From assembly GCF_008327685.1 (NCBI RefSeq), contig NZ_BDDE01000022.1, forward strand, positions 177,048 through 241,047: a DNA stretch of 64,000 nt, in the 5' to 3' direction. Every line of letters begins with the position of its first letter. Position 1 is the first letter of the stretch. This DNA comes from Actinomadura sp. K4S16 (GTDB lineage: Bacteria > Actinomycetota > Actinomycetes > Streptosporangiales > Streptosporangiaceae). The notes beneath the pieces were generated by a model. The model was not told the DNA's origin and did no database searches. It saw only the letters and a program-made list of their open reading frames with translations. The translations under genes were made by a program, and so were the position numbers. Of the stretch, positions 36,003 to 44,383 are shown piece by piece.

Positions 36003-37064
36003 TCACACGGCGAGTCGACCCAATGTCCGAAGCGCCTGCATATCGCCGTTCACCAGGAGCGTCGTCACCATGCTGGACTTCCAGCCGCGCAGGTCGTCGG
36101 CCAGTTTCTCCGGGGGACCGATCAAGGCGACCTCCTCGATGAGCCGGGTGGGCACGGCCGCGGCCGCCTCGGCCCGCCGGCCCTCGGAGAAGAGCTCCTG
36201 GACCGTGGAGACCGCTTCTCCGTATCCCATGCGCGTCATGAGATCGGCATGGAAGTTCTTGTCCCGTGCCCCCATACCGCCGATGTACAGCGCGAGGGTC
36301 GGACGCAGCCGGTCGGCGGCCCTCTCGATGTCGTCGTCGATCGACAGCCATGTACTGGCGACCACCTCGAATTCGTCCCATGGCCGGCGGGGACGAGCCT
36401 GGGCGGCCCCCGCGTCGAGGGACTCCCTGAAGGACTCTTCGTGATGCGGCGAGAACAAGAAGGTCAGCCACCCATCGGCTATCTCCCGCGCCAGCGCGAT
36501 GTTCTTCGGGCCCTCCGCACCAATGTAGATCGGCAGGTCCGGGCGCAGCGGGTGCAGAGCGGATTTCAGCGGCTTGCCCAGGCCGGTGCCGCCGCGCAGC
36601 GGAAGGCGATAGTGCTCGCCCTCGAAACTCACCGGCTTCTCCCGCGCGATGACCGCGCGAACGATGGCGATGTACTCGCGCGTGCGCGCCAGCGGATGCT
36701 GGAAATCCTGCCCGTACCATCCCTCGACCACCTGCGGGCCTGACACGCCCAAGCCGAGCACGAACCGGCCGCCGGTGAGGTGGTCGAGCGTCATCGCGGC
36801 CATTGCCGTCGCGGCAGGTGCGCGTGCGCTGATCTGGGCGACCGCCGTCCCGAAGCGGAGACGGGACGACCCGGCGGCGCCCCACGAGAGCGGCACGAAG
36901 GCGTCCGCGCCGTATGCCTCGGCGGTCCAGTAGGAGTCGTACCCGAGTTCTTCCAACTCACGGACGGAGACGGCGAGGTCGTCTGGTGGGGCCTTGCTCC
37001 ACAGCATGCCGTTGACCCCGAGGCGGAGCCGCGAATGCGGGCTTGCGGGGATCGTGTCCGCCAT
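36003..37064 (-). CDS. LLM-class F420-dependent oxidoreductase
   Basis: 353 residues from ATG 37064 (AAGGAG eight bases upstream); ATG 37070 overlaps the previous stop as TGATG. A luciferase-like TIM barrel: LGVNGMLWSKAPPDD, LEELGYDSYWTAEAYG, LRFGTAVAQISARAPAATAM and MTLDHLTGGRFVLGLGVSGP, the region that binds reduced F420 or FMN. The family does hydride-transfer reductions or oxidations on secondary metabolites and lipids. Last gene of the lmbU-like operon; it would act as a tailoring or enoyl-reducing enzyme. Substrate unknown. Confidence 0.85.
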   Translation of the reverse strand: MADTIPASPHSRLRLGVNGMLWSKAPPDDLAVSVRELEELGYDSYWTAEAYGADAFVPLSWGAAGSSRLRFGTAVAQISARAPAATAMAAMTLDHLTGGRFVLGLGVSGPQVVEGWYGQDFQHPLARTREYIAIVRAVIAREKPVSFEGEHYRLPLRGGTGLGKPLKSALHPLRPDLPIYIGAEGPKNIALAREIADGWLTFLFSPHHEESFRESLDAGAAQARPRRPWDEFEVVASTWLSIDDDIERAADRLRPTLALYIGGMGARDKNFHADLMTRMGYGEAVSTVQELFSEGRRAEAAAAVPTRLIEEVALIGPPEKLADDLRGWKSSMVTTLLVNGDMQALRTLGRLAV

Positions 37065-37069
37065 GGCCA

Positions 37070-38053
37070 TCACTCCTTCGTCACGACGATTTTTCCGATG
37101 GTTCCGCGGAGGGCCATGCTGTTGAGGGCCTTGGGGATGGCGGTGAGGTCGATCCGTTCCGAGATCAGTGGATCGATGCTGCCCTCCGCATAGAGCCTGA
37201 GGAGCGTCTGGTAGACGTCGGCGATGTACAGGGGCTGCCGCGTCCAGTACAGGGCGAGATGAAGCCCGACGACGGAATAGTTCTTGACCAGGGCGTGGTT
37301 GGTCGGTGCCTGGGTGATACGGCCTCCGGTGAAGCCCACGACCACGATGCGTCCTTCGAACGCGACCGCCCTGCGGGACAGGTCGAACGTCTCGCCTCCG
37401 ACCGGGTCGTAGACGACATCGGCGCCGCAGCCGCCCGTGAAGTCCCGTACGGCGGCGACGAAGTCGTCCTTCTGGTAGTCGATCGCCAGGTCGGCTCCTA
37501 GGGCGCGGCACACCCCGACCTTCTCCGCTCCGCCGGCGGTGGCGACCACGCGGGCGCCGGCGGCCAGGCCGATCTGGATCGCCGCACTGCCGATGCCGCC
37601 CGCACCCGCGTGCACCAGCAGCGTCTCGCCGGCCCGCAGTCCTGCGCGCCGATGGAGCCCGACGATGCCGGTCTGGTACGTGACCACCATCGCGGCCGCG
37701 GTCGCGGTCGGGATCTCGTCGGGGATCTCGAAGAGCTCTCCTGCGCCGAGGACCGCCTGCTCGGCGAAACCGCCGTGCGGCAGGCGGCAGATCCCCGCCA
37801 CCCTCGTGCCCTCGGCGATCGTGACGCCGGCTCCGGCGCTGACCACCCTGCCCGCGGCCTCCATCCCCGGCGTGAAGGGAAGGGGAGGTCGCTCCTGGTA
37901 CTCACCGCGGCAGACCAGGATGTCAGGGAAGTTCAGCGCCGCGGCCTCGGTCTGGATCACGACCTCGCCAGGGCCGGGGGAGGGCTCCGGTACGTCCTCG
38001 AGCGACAGCACGTCGTCCGGTCGGCCGAGCGACCGGACTCGCCATGCCTGCAC
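37070..38053 (-). CDS. MDR-family NAD(P)H:quinone/enoyl reductase-like protein
   Basis: 327 residues from GTG 38053 (AAGGGAG upstream). Medium-chain reductase fold without structural zinc cysteines: ALNFPDILVCRGEYQ and FTPGMEAAGRVVSAG in the catalytic domain, then the nucleotide site LLVHAGAGGIGSAAIQIGLA near residue 150. The group covers quinone oxidoreductases and trans-acting enoyl reductases. In this cluster it could provide the ER step of a dissociated fatty-acid or polyketide line. It ends one base into the next start codon, so it is coupled to the F420-type enzyme. Confidence 0.85.
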   Translation of the reverse strand: MQAWRVRSLGRPDDVLSLEDVPEPSPGPGEVVIQTEAAALNFPDILVCRGEYQERPPLPFTPGMEAAGRVVSAGAGVTIAEGTRVAGICRLPHGGFAEQAVLGAGELFEIPDEIPTATAAAMVVTYQTGIVGLHRRAGLRAGETLLVHAGAGGIGSAAIQIGLAAGARVVATAGGAEKVGVCRALGADLAIDYQKDDFVAAVRDFTGGCGADVVYDPVGGETFDLSRRAVAFEGRIVVVGFTGGRITQAPTNHALVKNYSVVGLHLALYWTRQPLYIADVYQTLLRLYAEGSIDPLISERIDLTAIPKALNSMALRGTIGKIVVTKE

Positions 38054-38070
38054 GTTGTGCTCCCTTCGGT

Positions 38071-39456
38071 TCAGCGGCGGTCCGCGATGACGCGGCCGTC
38101 CTGCGACGGAACGAGGGTCGCGTACCGCATCAGCGGCTTCTCCGGACGGTCGTCTCCGGCCATTCGGACCCGGTAGCGTTCGAGCACGGCCGGTATCACC
38201 GCCTGCATCTCCAACATCGCCAGCTGTGCGCCGAGGCACTTGCGCCGCCCTCCGCCGAACGGCATCCAGGCCGGCGGGTCCGCTTCGAGGAAGCGCTCCG
38301 GGCGGAAGTCGTCGGGGTCGGCGAAGTGGTCCGGCAGGTTGTGCAGCAGCGTGGCGGACGGGTTGACCCACCAGCCGGCGGGGATTCGGTAGCCGCCGAG
38401 TTCGAGCGGACCGGTGAGGTACCGCGGCATGTCCGGCCCGACGGGCCTGGTCCGCAGGGTCTCCTTGATCACCGCGTCGAGGTAGCCGCGATCGTCCTCG
38501 TCGCCGTCGATCGTCCGGGTGAGGCGGTCCAGCACCCGCGGATTGCGCACCAGCCGCTCGAAGGCCCACGCCAGTCCGGTCGCGGTGGTCTCATGGCCGG
38601 CGACGATGAGGGTCATCAGCGCGTCGCGCAGTTCGAGGTCGGTCATCGCGCTGCCGTCGTCGTCGCGGGCCCGCATCAGCACGGAGAGGATGTCAGCCCG
38701 GTCCTGGAGATCGTCCGCGTCGCGGCGTTCGGTGATCTCGGCGTAGAGGACCTGGTCGGTCCTGGCGAACAGGTCGGTGAACCTCGCGACCGGGTTGCGG
38801 GGAACGCGCGCCAGGACCGGTTCGACGCGGGCCCAAAGCGATCTCGGCAGGATGGAGATGACCGAGTTCAGCGATTCCCACGAGGCGAGAAGCGGGGGCA
38901 GCAACTCGTGGAGCCGCTCGACACGCCTGGCGTCACGAACCCCGAAGACGACACGGAGGATGATTTCGAGCGTGATGACCTGTATGCGCGGGCGGAGACG
39001 GATTTCCGTGGCCGTCGGCCATTCCTGCACGTACGCGGCGGCGATGGCCGCGATGTCCTCGCGATACCGTTCGATGCGCTTGCCGTGGAATGCCGAGCCG
39101 AGCAGCCGCCGTTGCCGCATCCAATCGTCTCCGTCGAGGCAGATCAGTGAGTTGACGCCGACGAGGGGCTCCAGGAAAGGCTTGCGCGCCTCGCCTGCCT
39201 GCCCGATGCCGCGGTCGGTGGTGAAGACCTGGTGAGCGAGGTCGGGATCGCCGACATAGGCGACGGGCGGGATCCCGATGAAGCCGACCCGGAACACCTC
39301 GCCGTGGCGTTGGCGGCAGCGTTCGAAGAACCCGACCGGGTCGTGTAACGCGAGGACGGTCTGCAGCCACTTGGGGAGGCGTGGACCAGGGGGAAGCCGG
39401 TGCCGGTCGGCGTCACCGGCAGGTTCCCGCCTCGCCATGTTCAGCGTGCGGAGCAT
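38071..39456 (-). CDS. Cytochrome P450
   Basis: About 461 residues from ATG 39456; ATG 39438 is an alternative. The proline-rich LPPGPRLPKW precedes the fold. I-helix VAGHETTATGLAWAFE, ExxR motif KETLRTRP and heme loop FGGGRRKCLGAQLA with ligand Cys407 are all present, so it should be active. Monooxygenation of a cluster intermediate is likely. Sequence style resembles the fatty-acid/terpenoid-type bacterial P450 clan more than the CYP105/107 macrolide group. Electrons could come from the 7Fe ferredoxin at 31072. Confidence 0.9.
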   Translation of the reverse strand: MLRTLNMARREPAGDADRHRLPPGPRLPKWLQTVLALHDPVGFFERCRQRHGEVFRVGFIGIPPVAYVGDPDLAHQVFTTDRGIGQAGEARKPFLEPLVGVNSLICLDGDDWMRQRRLLGSAFHGKRIERYREDIAAIAAAYVQEWPTATEIRLRPRIQVITLEIILRVVFGVRDARRVERLHELLPPLLASWESLNSVISILPRSLWARVEPVLARVPRNPVARFTDLFARTDQVLYAEITERRDADDLQDRADILSVLMRARDDDGSAMTDLELRDALMTLIVAGHETTATGLAWAFERLVRNPRVLDRLTRTIDGDEDDRGYLDAVIKETLRTRPVGPDMPRYLTGPLELGGYRIPAGWWVNPSATLLHNLPDHFADPDDFRPERFLEADPPAWMPFGGGRRKCLGAQLAMLEMQAVIPAVLERYRVRMAGDDRPEKPLMRYATLVPSQDGRVIADRR

Positions 39457-39571
39457 CTTCTTCTCATCTCGGGTCGACGGTCTCAACCGGTGCTCTGGGA
39501 TGCGGGACCGGGCCGGATCCGACACCGCCGTTCAGGGACACGGCAGTCAATTGCAGGTGGCCTGCCGGAGG

Positions 39572-40048
39572 TCATGCATCGCCGTTGATGCGACGTCGGA
39601 TCAGGAAACGGTGCTCGCCTTCCTGCACGATCTCTTCGCGTTGGTTGTACATCTGAAGGTGCATGGTGAGCTTGCCCCGGTCCGGCTTCCTGCTCTCTTC
39701 GAGCGCGGCGACGGTCACCTTCGTGCGCAGGGTGTCGCCGATGTGCATCGGTGCTCGGAAGCGCCAGCTCATGTCCAGAAGTGCGACGACGACGCCTTCG
39801 AGGAGACCGATACGGTCATATCCGCCGATCGCGAACAGCATTCCCAGCGGGCCGTGCGGTATACGGCGTCCGAAGACGGAGCATTTGCCCTCTTCGTCGT
39901 CGACATGAAGCGGGTTGAAGTCGCCTGACAGCGCGGAGAAGGCGGACACGTCGTGCTCGGTGATGGTCCGGCCGCTCGACCAGAAGGTCTGGCCGTGCCG
40001 CAGATCGTCCCAAAGAATGCCGCGGTGGGAAGGAGTCATGGCAGCCAT
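39572..40048 (-). CDS. MaoC-like hot-dog dehydratase
   Basis: 158 residues from ATG 40048 (GGAG eight bases upstream). The catalytic Asp/His segment SALSGDFNPLHVDDE is intact, followed by the HGPLGMLFAIGG helix and RFRAPMHIGDTLRTKVTV. MaoC proteins hydrate or dehydrate 3-hydroxyacyl/enoyl thioesters. Between an SDR and a P450 in one operon, it is the natural dehydratase of the discrete acyl-processing set. Confidence 0.85.
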   Translation of the reverse strand: MAAMTPSHRGILWDDLRHGQTFWSSGRTITEHDVSAFSALSGDFNPLHVDDEEGKCSVFGRRIPHGPLGMLFAIGGYDRIGLLEGVVVALLDMSWRFRAPMHIGDTLRTKVTVAALEESRKPDRGKLTMHLQMYNQREEIVQEGEHRFLIRRRINGDA

Positions 40049-40077
40049 TTCTTCTGCTCCATGTTCAGCGGGCGGTC

Positions 40078-40851
40078 TTAGGAGAAGTCGAGGGCGGCGG
40101 GCAGGCCGGGTATCGGCGCGAAGTCGTACGGCGCCGGTTCATGCCCCGCCTGCACGAGCCATGCGCGCCCGGTGCGTTCGTCGGCGAGCACCGACTCGAA
40201 CGCGTCGGCGACGTGCTCGGGGTCGAGGAGCTTGATTCCCGCCTCGTCGAGGAACGGGCGGTCGTCGGCGACGAGGGGGGTGTCCACGAAGTTCGGGCAG
40301 AGAGCGTTGATGGATACGCCGGCGGGGGCGAGGGCCGGTCCGAGGGAGCGGACGAGGCCGATCAGGCCGTGCTTGCTGATCGTGTAGATCGGGTCGTACG
40401 GCAGTCCGATGAGCCCCGCGATGCTGGCGGTGACGACGATCCTTCCGCCGCCCTGCCGCTGGAAATGCGGAACGGCGGCGCAGACACCGTAGAAGACGCC
40501 GTCCAGATTGACGCTGAGCGTCCTGCGGTACTGATCAGGATCGAGTTCCGTGCCGCCGCAGATGCCGGCGTTCAGATGGACGACGTCGAGCCGGCCGAAC
40601 CGCTGGACCGCCGCCTCGACCGCGGCCTCGTTGTCGGCGAGCACCGAGACATCCGTCCGGTGGAACGCGCCGCCGATCTGCTCGGCGAGGGCCGAGCCCC
40701 GCTTCTCGTCCACGTCGGCGACCACCACTCGCGCACCCGAACCGGCGAGTCGGCGGGCGATGGCGGCGCCGATGCCGCTGGAGGCGCCGGTCACGAGAGC
40801 GACCCTGCCGGTCCGCGTCCTGTCGTGGCCGGCGGTGATGTTATCGGACAT
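40078..40851 (-). CDS. SDR-family oxidoreductase (FabG-like)
   Basis: 257 residues. The cofactor motif is TGASSGIGAAIARRL, then VVADVDEKRG for the adenosine side. LNAG appears in HLNAGICGG, the catalytic Ser in TASIAGLIG and Tyr-x3-Lys in YTISKHGL. A ketoreductase or alcohol dehydrogenase, presumably for the acyl chain. Second gene of the operon that begins with the LmbU-like regulator. Confidence 0.85.
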   Translation of the reverse strand: MSDNITAGHDRTRTGRVALVTGASSGIGAAIARRLAGSGARVVVADVDEKRGSALAEQIGGAFHRTDVSVLADNEAAVEAAVQRFGRLDVVHLNAGICGGTELDPDQYRRTLSVNLDGVFYGVCAAVPHFQRQGGGRIVVTASIAGLIGLPYDPIYTISKHGLIGLVRSLGPALAPAGVSINALCPNFVDTPLVADDRPFLDEAGIKLLDPEHVADAFESVLADERTGRAWLVQAGHEPAPYDFAPIPGLPAALDFS

Positions 40852-40925
40852 ACGGCCCTCCCGGTCGATGTTCTGGGGAAACGTGCGGCTTCGTCGATGC
40901 CGCCGCGACTACCTCGGCTGGACGG

Positions 40926-41612
40926 TTACATCGGTTCGACGGTGATCTCGTGCTTTCCGCGCAGCAGTGCGTCGGCCACCCGGCTGAGGATGGTGATCAT
41001 CCACTCGTCGAGAGGGCGGTCCATCTTCCGTGCGGCCTCCAGCCAGCGCTCCTCCTCGCTGGTGGGCACGCTCACCTGAATGACGACGCCCTTCGCGGGC
41101 CGACCGTCTCCAGCGGCTCCCGAGGTCTGCCGGTGAACGCGGAGGTATTGCCGCAGCAGATTTCTGGACCAGCGGAACTTCTCGGCCCGGTCGAGCCACT
41201 CCTCCTGTTCTTCCTCGGGCAGTGATGCCACCTCGGCGTGGTGCTGAAAACTGAGCGTGACCCGGCGCCGGGACTTGTCTATCTTGCGGCTGATCCAGGC
41301 GTAGTTGCGTAGCGTCTGGTAGTCGAGGGCCGTCTCCCTGACGGCCTGCTTGTACCGCTCGGGATACCGTGTCTCGCCGTACACCAGCCAGTCGCCCAGC
41401 CACCAGGCGGACGCGTTGGCCAGCATTGACAGCTGGTCGCCGATCTTCTTCCACCGGGTGAACGGTATCGGCGCGAGAATGCGGAGGCTGTTGCCGTGGG
41501 CAACGGCGTTCTCGTCAATCTTCAGGAGGCTGGCATGTGCGCATGTGCTCGATGGCTGCTCCATTCTGGCGGTCGTACCCGTCGAATGTGACGTTACGCT
41601 TTCCAAACTCAT
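40926..41612 (-). CDS. LmbU-family transcriptional regulator
   Basis: 228 residues from ATG 41612 (GGGAGAGG upstream); a start further up is open but poorly supported. It shares the strongly conserved block of LmbU-type activators: ANASAWWLGDWLVYGE, LDYQTLRNYAWISRKI and RRRVTLSFQHHAEVASLPEE, then AEKFRWSRNLLRQYLR. LmbU activates lincomycin genes and homologs are markers of biosynthetic clusters. Here it heads the operon ending at 36003 and is the likely pathway activator. Confidence 0.85.
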   Translation of the reverse strand: MSLESVTSHSTGTTARMEQPSSTCAHASLLKIDENAVAHGNSLRILAPIPFTRWKKIGDQLSMLANASAWWLGDWLVYGETRYPERYKQAVRETALDYQTLRNYAWISRKIDKSRRRVTLSFQHHAEVASLPEEEQEEWLDRAEKFRWSRNLLRQYLRVHRQTSGAAGDGRPAKGVVIQVSVPTSEEERWLEAARKMDRPLDEWMITILSRVADALLRGKHEITVEPM

Positions 41613-41915
41613 CTGCTTTGGCCTCTCCCAAACAGATCCGTCGGTGCGCGTGCTAGCAACTATCCGATGTCGCGGCCGACTGGTCAAGGGGTCGAGTGAT
41701 GTGGTCGGAGCGCCGTCCTGATCACCTAGCGCATTAAAAAGGCAGGTCAGTGCTCATGGCCGGCCGGGCGCCATGTAGGCCGGCTGGCTGACTCCCATCT
41801 ATCAAAAGGCCTTGGTCGGATGGATTTCAGCCTCGAATTACCCCTCCCTTGCTTCTGTGTTGTCGCCGCAACATACTGCTCGCATCGGTTCCCGATGTGT
41901 GAAGGAGGCGCAAAG
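41613..41915. other. Divergent promoter region, lmbU-like operon / amidohydrolase-like gene
   Basis: About 300 bp without a gene, relatively A/T-rich for this DNA. It should hold both promoters and possibly LmbU binding sites. No convincing element is visible by eye. Confidence 0.5.
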
Positions 41916-42809
41916 GTGATGCACCGAGTGCTCGATGGATGGGTGAATCTGAACACCCCGGAGTTTGCTGGGGTATTCACCGTCGATATCTACGATGTGG
42001 TCAGCTCCTTCTTCAGTCGGCCGGAGCAGATGCAGGCCGGCACCGCGCTCCCGGAAATGATCAAGGAGATGCGTGCGGCGGGCATCGAGCGAGCCGTTCT
42101 CACCGCCTACGGCGTCGAGTATCCGGAGCTTCCGGAGGTCCGGTGCGTCCAAGGCGAGGACGTGGTGAAGGTGGCGGCGGAGCGGCCGGACCTCTTCACG
42201 GCATCGGCCGGCTTCAACTCCCCGCGCGCGATCGGCGGCCACGGCGATGGGATCACCGCCGGAGTCCGCCGCCTCAAGGCCCTGATCGACCAGGGGCTCC
42301 GGGTGTTCCGGCTGGTGCCGTTCAACTTCGACCGTCCGCCGACGGATGCCTGCTTCTACCCGTACTACTCGCTGTGCGAGCAGAGCGGCACGATCGTCTC
42401 CATCAACGTCGGGGTCCCCGGGCCGAAGGGCGCGGCATGGACGCAGGACCCCCTGCATCTGGACCGTGTACTCCGGGACTTCCCGAACCTCACGGTCATC
42501 GCCTCGCACGGCGGGCATCCATGGGAGGAGATGCTCATCCGGCTGATGATGAAGTACGAGAACCTCTACCTCATGACGACCGCCTACAGCGCCCGCTATC
42601 TCAAGCCGGAACTGGTCTCGTTCATGCGGTCGCGGCGGGGCAGGACGAAGGTCATGTTCGCGAGCGGATGGCCGCTTCTCGCCTTCGACCGGGCGGTCGG
42701 GGACGCGCTTCGGCTCGACCTCCCCGACGAGGCCATGGACGGTTATCTCTACGCCAACCTGGACCGCGTCCTGCAGAGGACCGTCCGCCAACCTGACGGC
42801 GGTCTTTAG
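41916..42809 (+). CDS. Amidohydrolase-2-like TIM-barrel protein, possibly inactive
   Basis: 297 residues from GTG 41916 (AAGGAGG seven bases upstream) or ATG 41919. The fold is suggested by MIKEMRAAGIERAVLTAYG, GLRVFRLVPFN, LTVIASHGGHPWEEML and KVMFASGWPLLAFD. Typical family members have Asp-x-His-x-His on the first strand and a late GSDYP aspartate; here these read VDIYDVV and FASGWP, so the metal site appears lost. It is the only plus-strand gene inside the cluster and is unlikely to be a standard hydrolase. A cyclase, decarboxylase-like or non-catalytic role is possible. Confidence 0.7.
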   Translation: MMHRVLDGWVNLNTPEFAGVFTVDIYDVVSSFFSRPEQMQAGTALPEMIKEMRAAGIERAVLTAYGVEYPELPEVRCVQGEDVVKVAAERPDLFTASAGFNSPRAIGGHGDGITAGVRRLKALIDQGLRVFRLVPFNFDRPPTDACFYPYYSLCEQSGTIVSINVGVPGPKGAAWTQDPLHLDRVLRDFPNLTVIASHGGHPWEEMLIRLMMKYENLYLMTTAYSARYLKPELVSFMRSRRGRTKVMFASGWPLLAFDRAVGDALRLDLPDEAMDGYLYANLDRVLQRTVRQPDGGL

Positions 42810-42833
42810 CAGGGTCCGACGACAGCACCCGTC

Positions 42834-42871
42834 CCGCGGTGGCAACGGCTCCGGAGCCCGTGCCGCCGCGG
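42834..42871. terminator. Bidirectional hairpin between convergent genes
   Basis: Two 19-nt arms (starting CCGCGG and ending CCGCGG) pair with one G-U and two mismatches and no loop spacer. It lies between the plus-strand amidohydrolase-like gene and the minus-strand permease gene, the expected place for a shared terminator. Confidence 0.6.
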
Positions 42872-42895
42872 GGCCGTTTCCTGCGCGCCCGCTGT

Positions 42896-44365
42896 TCATG
42901 TCGCCTCCGGCGACTCCGGGCCCTCGGGCCCCTCGGCCTGCCGGCGGGCGCGCCGGGTCAGCTTGGAGATCGGGACGATCGCGAAGGTGATCGCGAGCCC
43001 GATTCCCATGACCTTGGCGCCCCAGAGTGAACCGCCGACCAGCAGGACCACCAGGTTCAGCAGGAACAGCGCCGCCGCCAGTCCGGCCGCCTGGCGGGGC
43101 AGGCGGAACGCGCCCGGACCGCCGTCTGGACGGCGGCGCAGCAGCAGGTAGGCGAGGGGGAGCAGGACGAACACCGTGACGTACCCGACGCCGGCGGCGG
43201 CGACGATGTCGACCACGTCGGTCCCGAAGACCGACAGCAGGCCGATGATGATCAAGATGTCGAAGAACATCGAGCCGACCGGAGCACCTCGCCGGTTCGT
43301 CTTCGCGAAGACGCCGGGCAGGTGCCCGTCCAGGGACATCTGATAGATCGTCCGAGACGACCCGAGAATGAACACCTGTGCCCCGAGGAGGATCGCGCAA
43401 CTGAGCATCAGCCCGATGATCGTGGGGCCCGCGGGGCCGAAGATGGCCCGTGCCGCCGGATCGAACGCGGCCGTCCCTTCGGACGAGCCACCGGTCGTGC
43501 CCGCGGTGCCGATCAGTGAAATCGGCACCCCGGTGAACGTGACGATGCAGATGATGCTGGAGATGCCGAGCGATCGGGAGATCCTCTTCGTCGCGTCGCG
43601 GATCTCGGAGACCACGGTGGAGGCCATCTCGGCTCCGTAGGCGGCCCATGCGGCGATGAACAGCCACTTGAGGAAGATCAGGGCGAATTGGAGGGGATCG
43701 CCGGCGGCTTCGTCGGGCACCCTGATCGGCCACACCCGATCGAACTCGAAGGTGGACGGTCGGAAGAGCGGCCCGACCATGATGAGGGTCAGCGGGACGA
43801 TGCTGAATACCGCCAGCCCGATGTTGAGCGTCATCGTGATGCGCAGCCCCAGGGAGTTGACGGCATAGAGGCAGGCTCCGATGAGGGCCGCGAGTAGCAG
43901 GATGTTGACCCCGGGCACTACGTGCTCGTGAAGGTAGGTCGACACGAGGATCAGGTGCGTGGCGATGCCGGGTGTCCATGCGAACCAGTAGGCCCAGCTC
44001 GAGACGGCCCCCAGGGCGGGGGAGCCGTTGGGCGTCGCGCGGTAGCCGAACTGTGCCACCCCGCCCGCCCGGTAGGGGAACCGCGAGGCGAGTTCGCCGA
44101 TGAGCAGGCACTGCAGAGCGCCGACAACGGCGGCGAACGGCCACACGACCAGGGCCATGTTCCCGATGTCGTCCCTCATCGGGCCGAAGGACACGACGAT
44201 GAGGATGGCCGCTCCGAGGCCGACCACGACCGCGTAGCGCCAGGAGACGGTACGGGGTAGCGCGCTCGCCGCAGGAAAGATCGAAGTGCCGAGTTGCGGG
44301 AGACCGAACCTGTCGGCCGATGCTGCAGGGGGGCTTTCGGGGGTTCTTAAATGCTCGGTGCTCAC
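42896..44365 (-). CDS. APC-superfamily amino-acid/organocation permease
   Basis: 489 residues from GTG 44365. Twelve membrane segments are visible, with LASRFPYRAGGVAQFGYRA and AAWAAYGAEMASTVVSEIRD matching the family's conserved helices 2 and 6. It would exchange an amino acid or amine across the membrane. It is the last gene of the long operon that begins with the ACP, 18 bp behind the P450. It could import a precursor or export a product. Confidence 0.85.
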   Translation of the reverse strand: MSTEHLRTPESPPAASADRFGLPQLGTSIFPAASALPRTVSWRYAVVVGLGAAILIVVSFGPMRDDIGNMALVVWPFAAVVGALQCLLIGELASRFPYRAGGVAQFGYRATPNGSPALGAVSSWAYWFAWTPGIATHLILVSTYLHEHVVPGVNILLLAALIGACLYAVNSLGLRITMTLNIGLAVFSIVPLTLIMVGPLFRPSTFEFDRVWPIRVPDEAAGDPLQFALIFLKWLFIAAWAAYGAEMASTVVSEIRDATKRISRSLGISSIICIVTFTGVPISLIGTAGTTGGSSEGTAAFDPAARAIFGPAGPTIIGLMLSCAILLGAQVFILGSSRTIYQMSLDGHLPGVFAKTNRRGAPVGSMFFDILIIIGLLSVFGTDVVDIVAAAGVGYVTVFVLLPLAYLLLRRRPDGGPGAFRLPRQAAGLAAALFLLNLVVLLVGGSLWGAKVMGIGLAITFAIVPISKLTRRARRQAEGPEGPESPEAT

Positions 44366-44383
44366 TGTGTCACTCAGCTCCGT

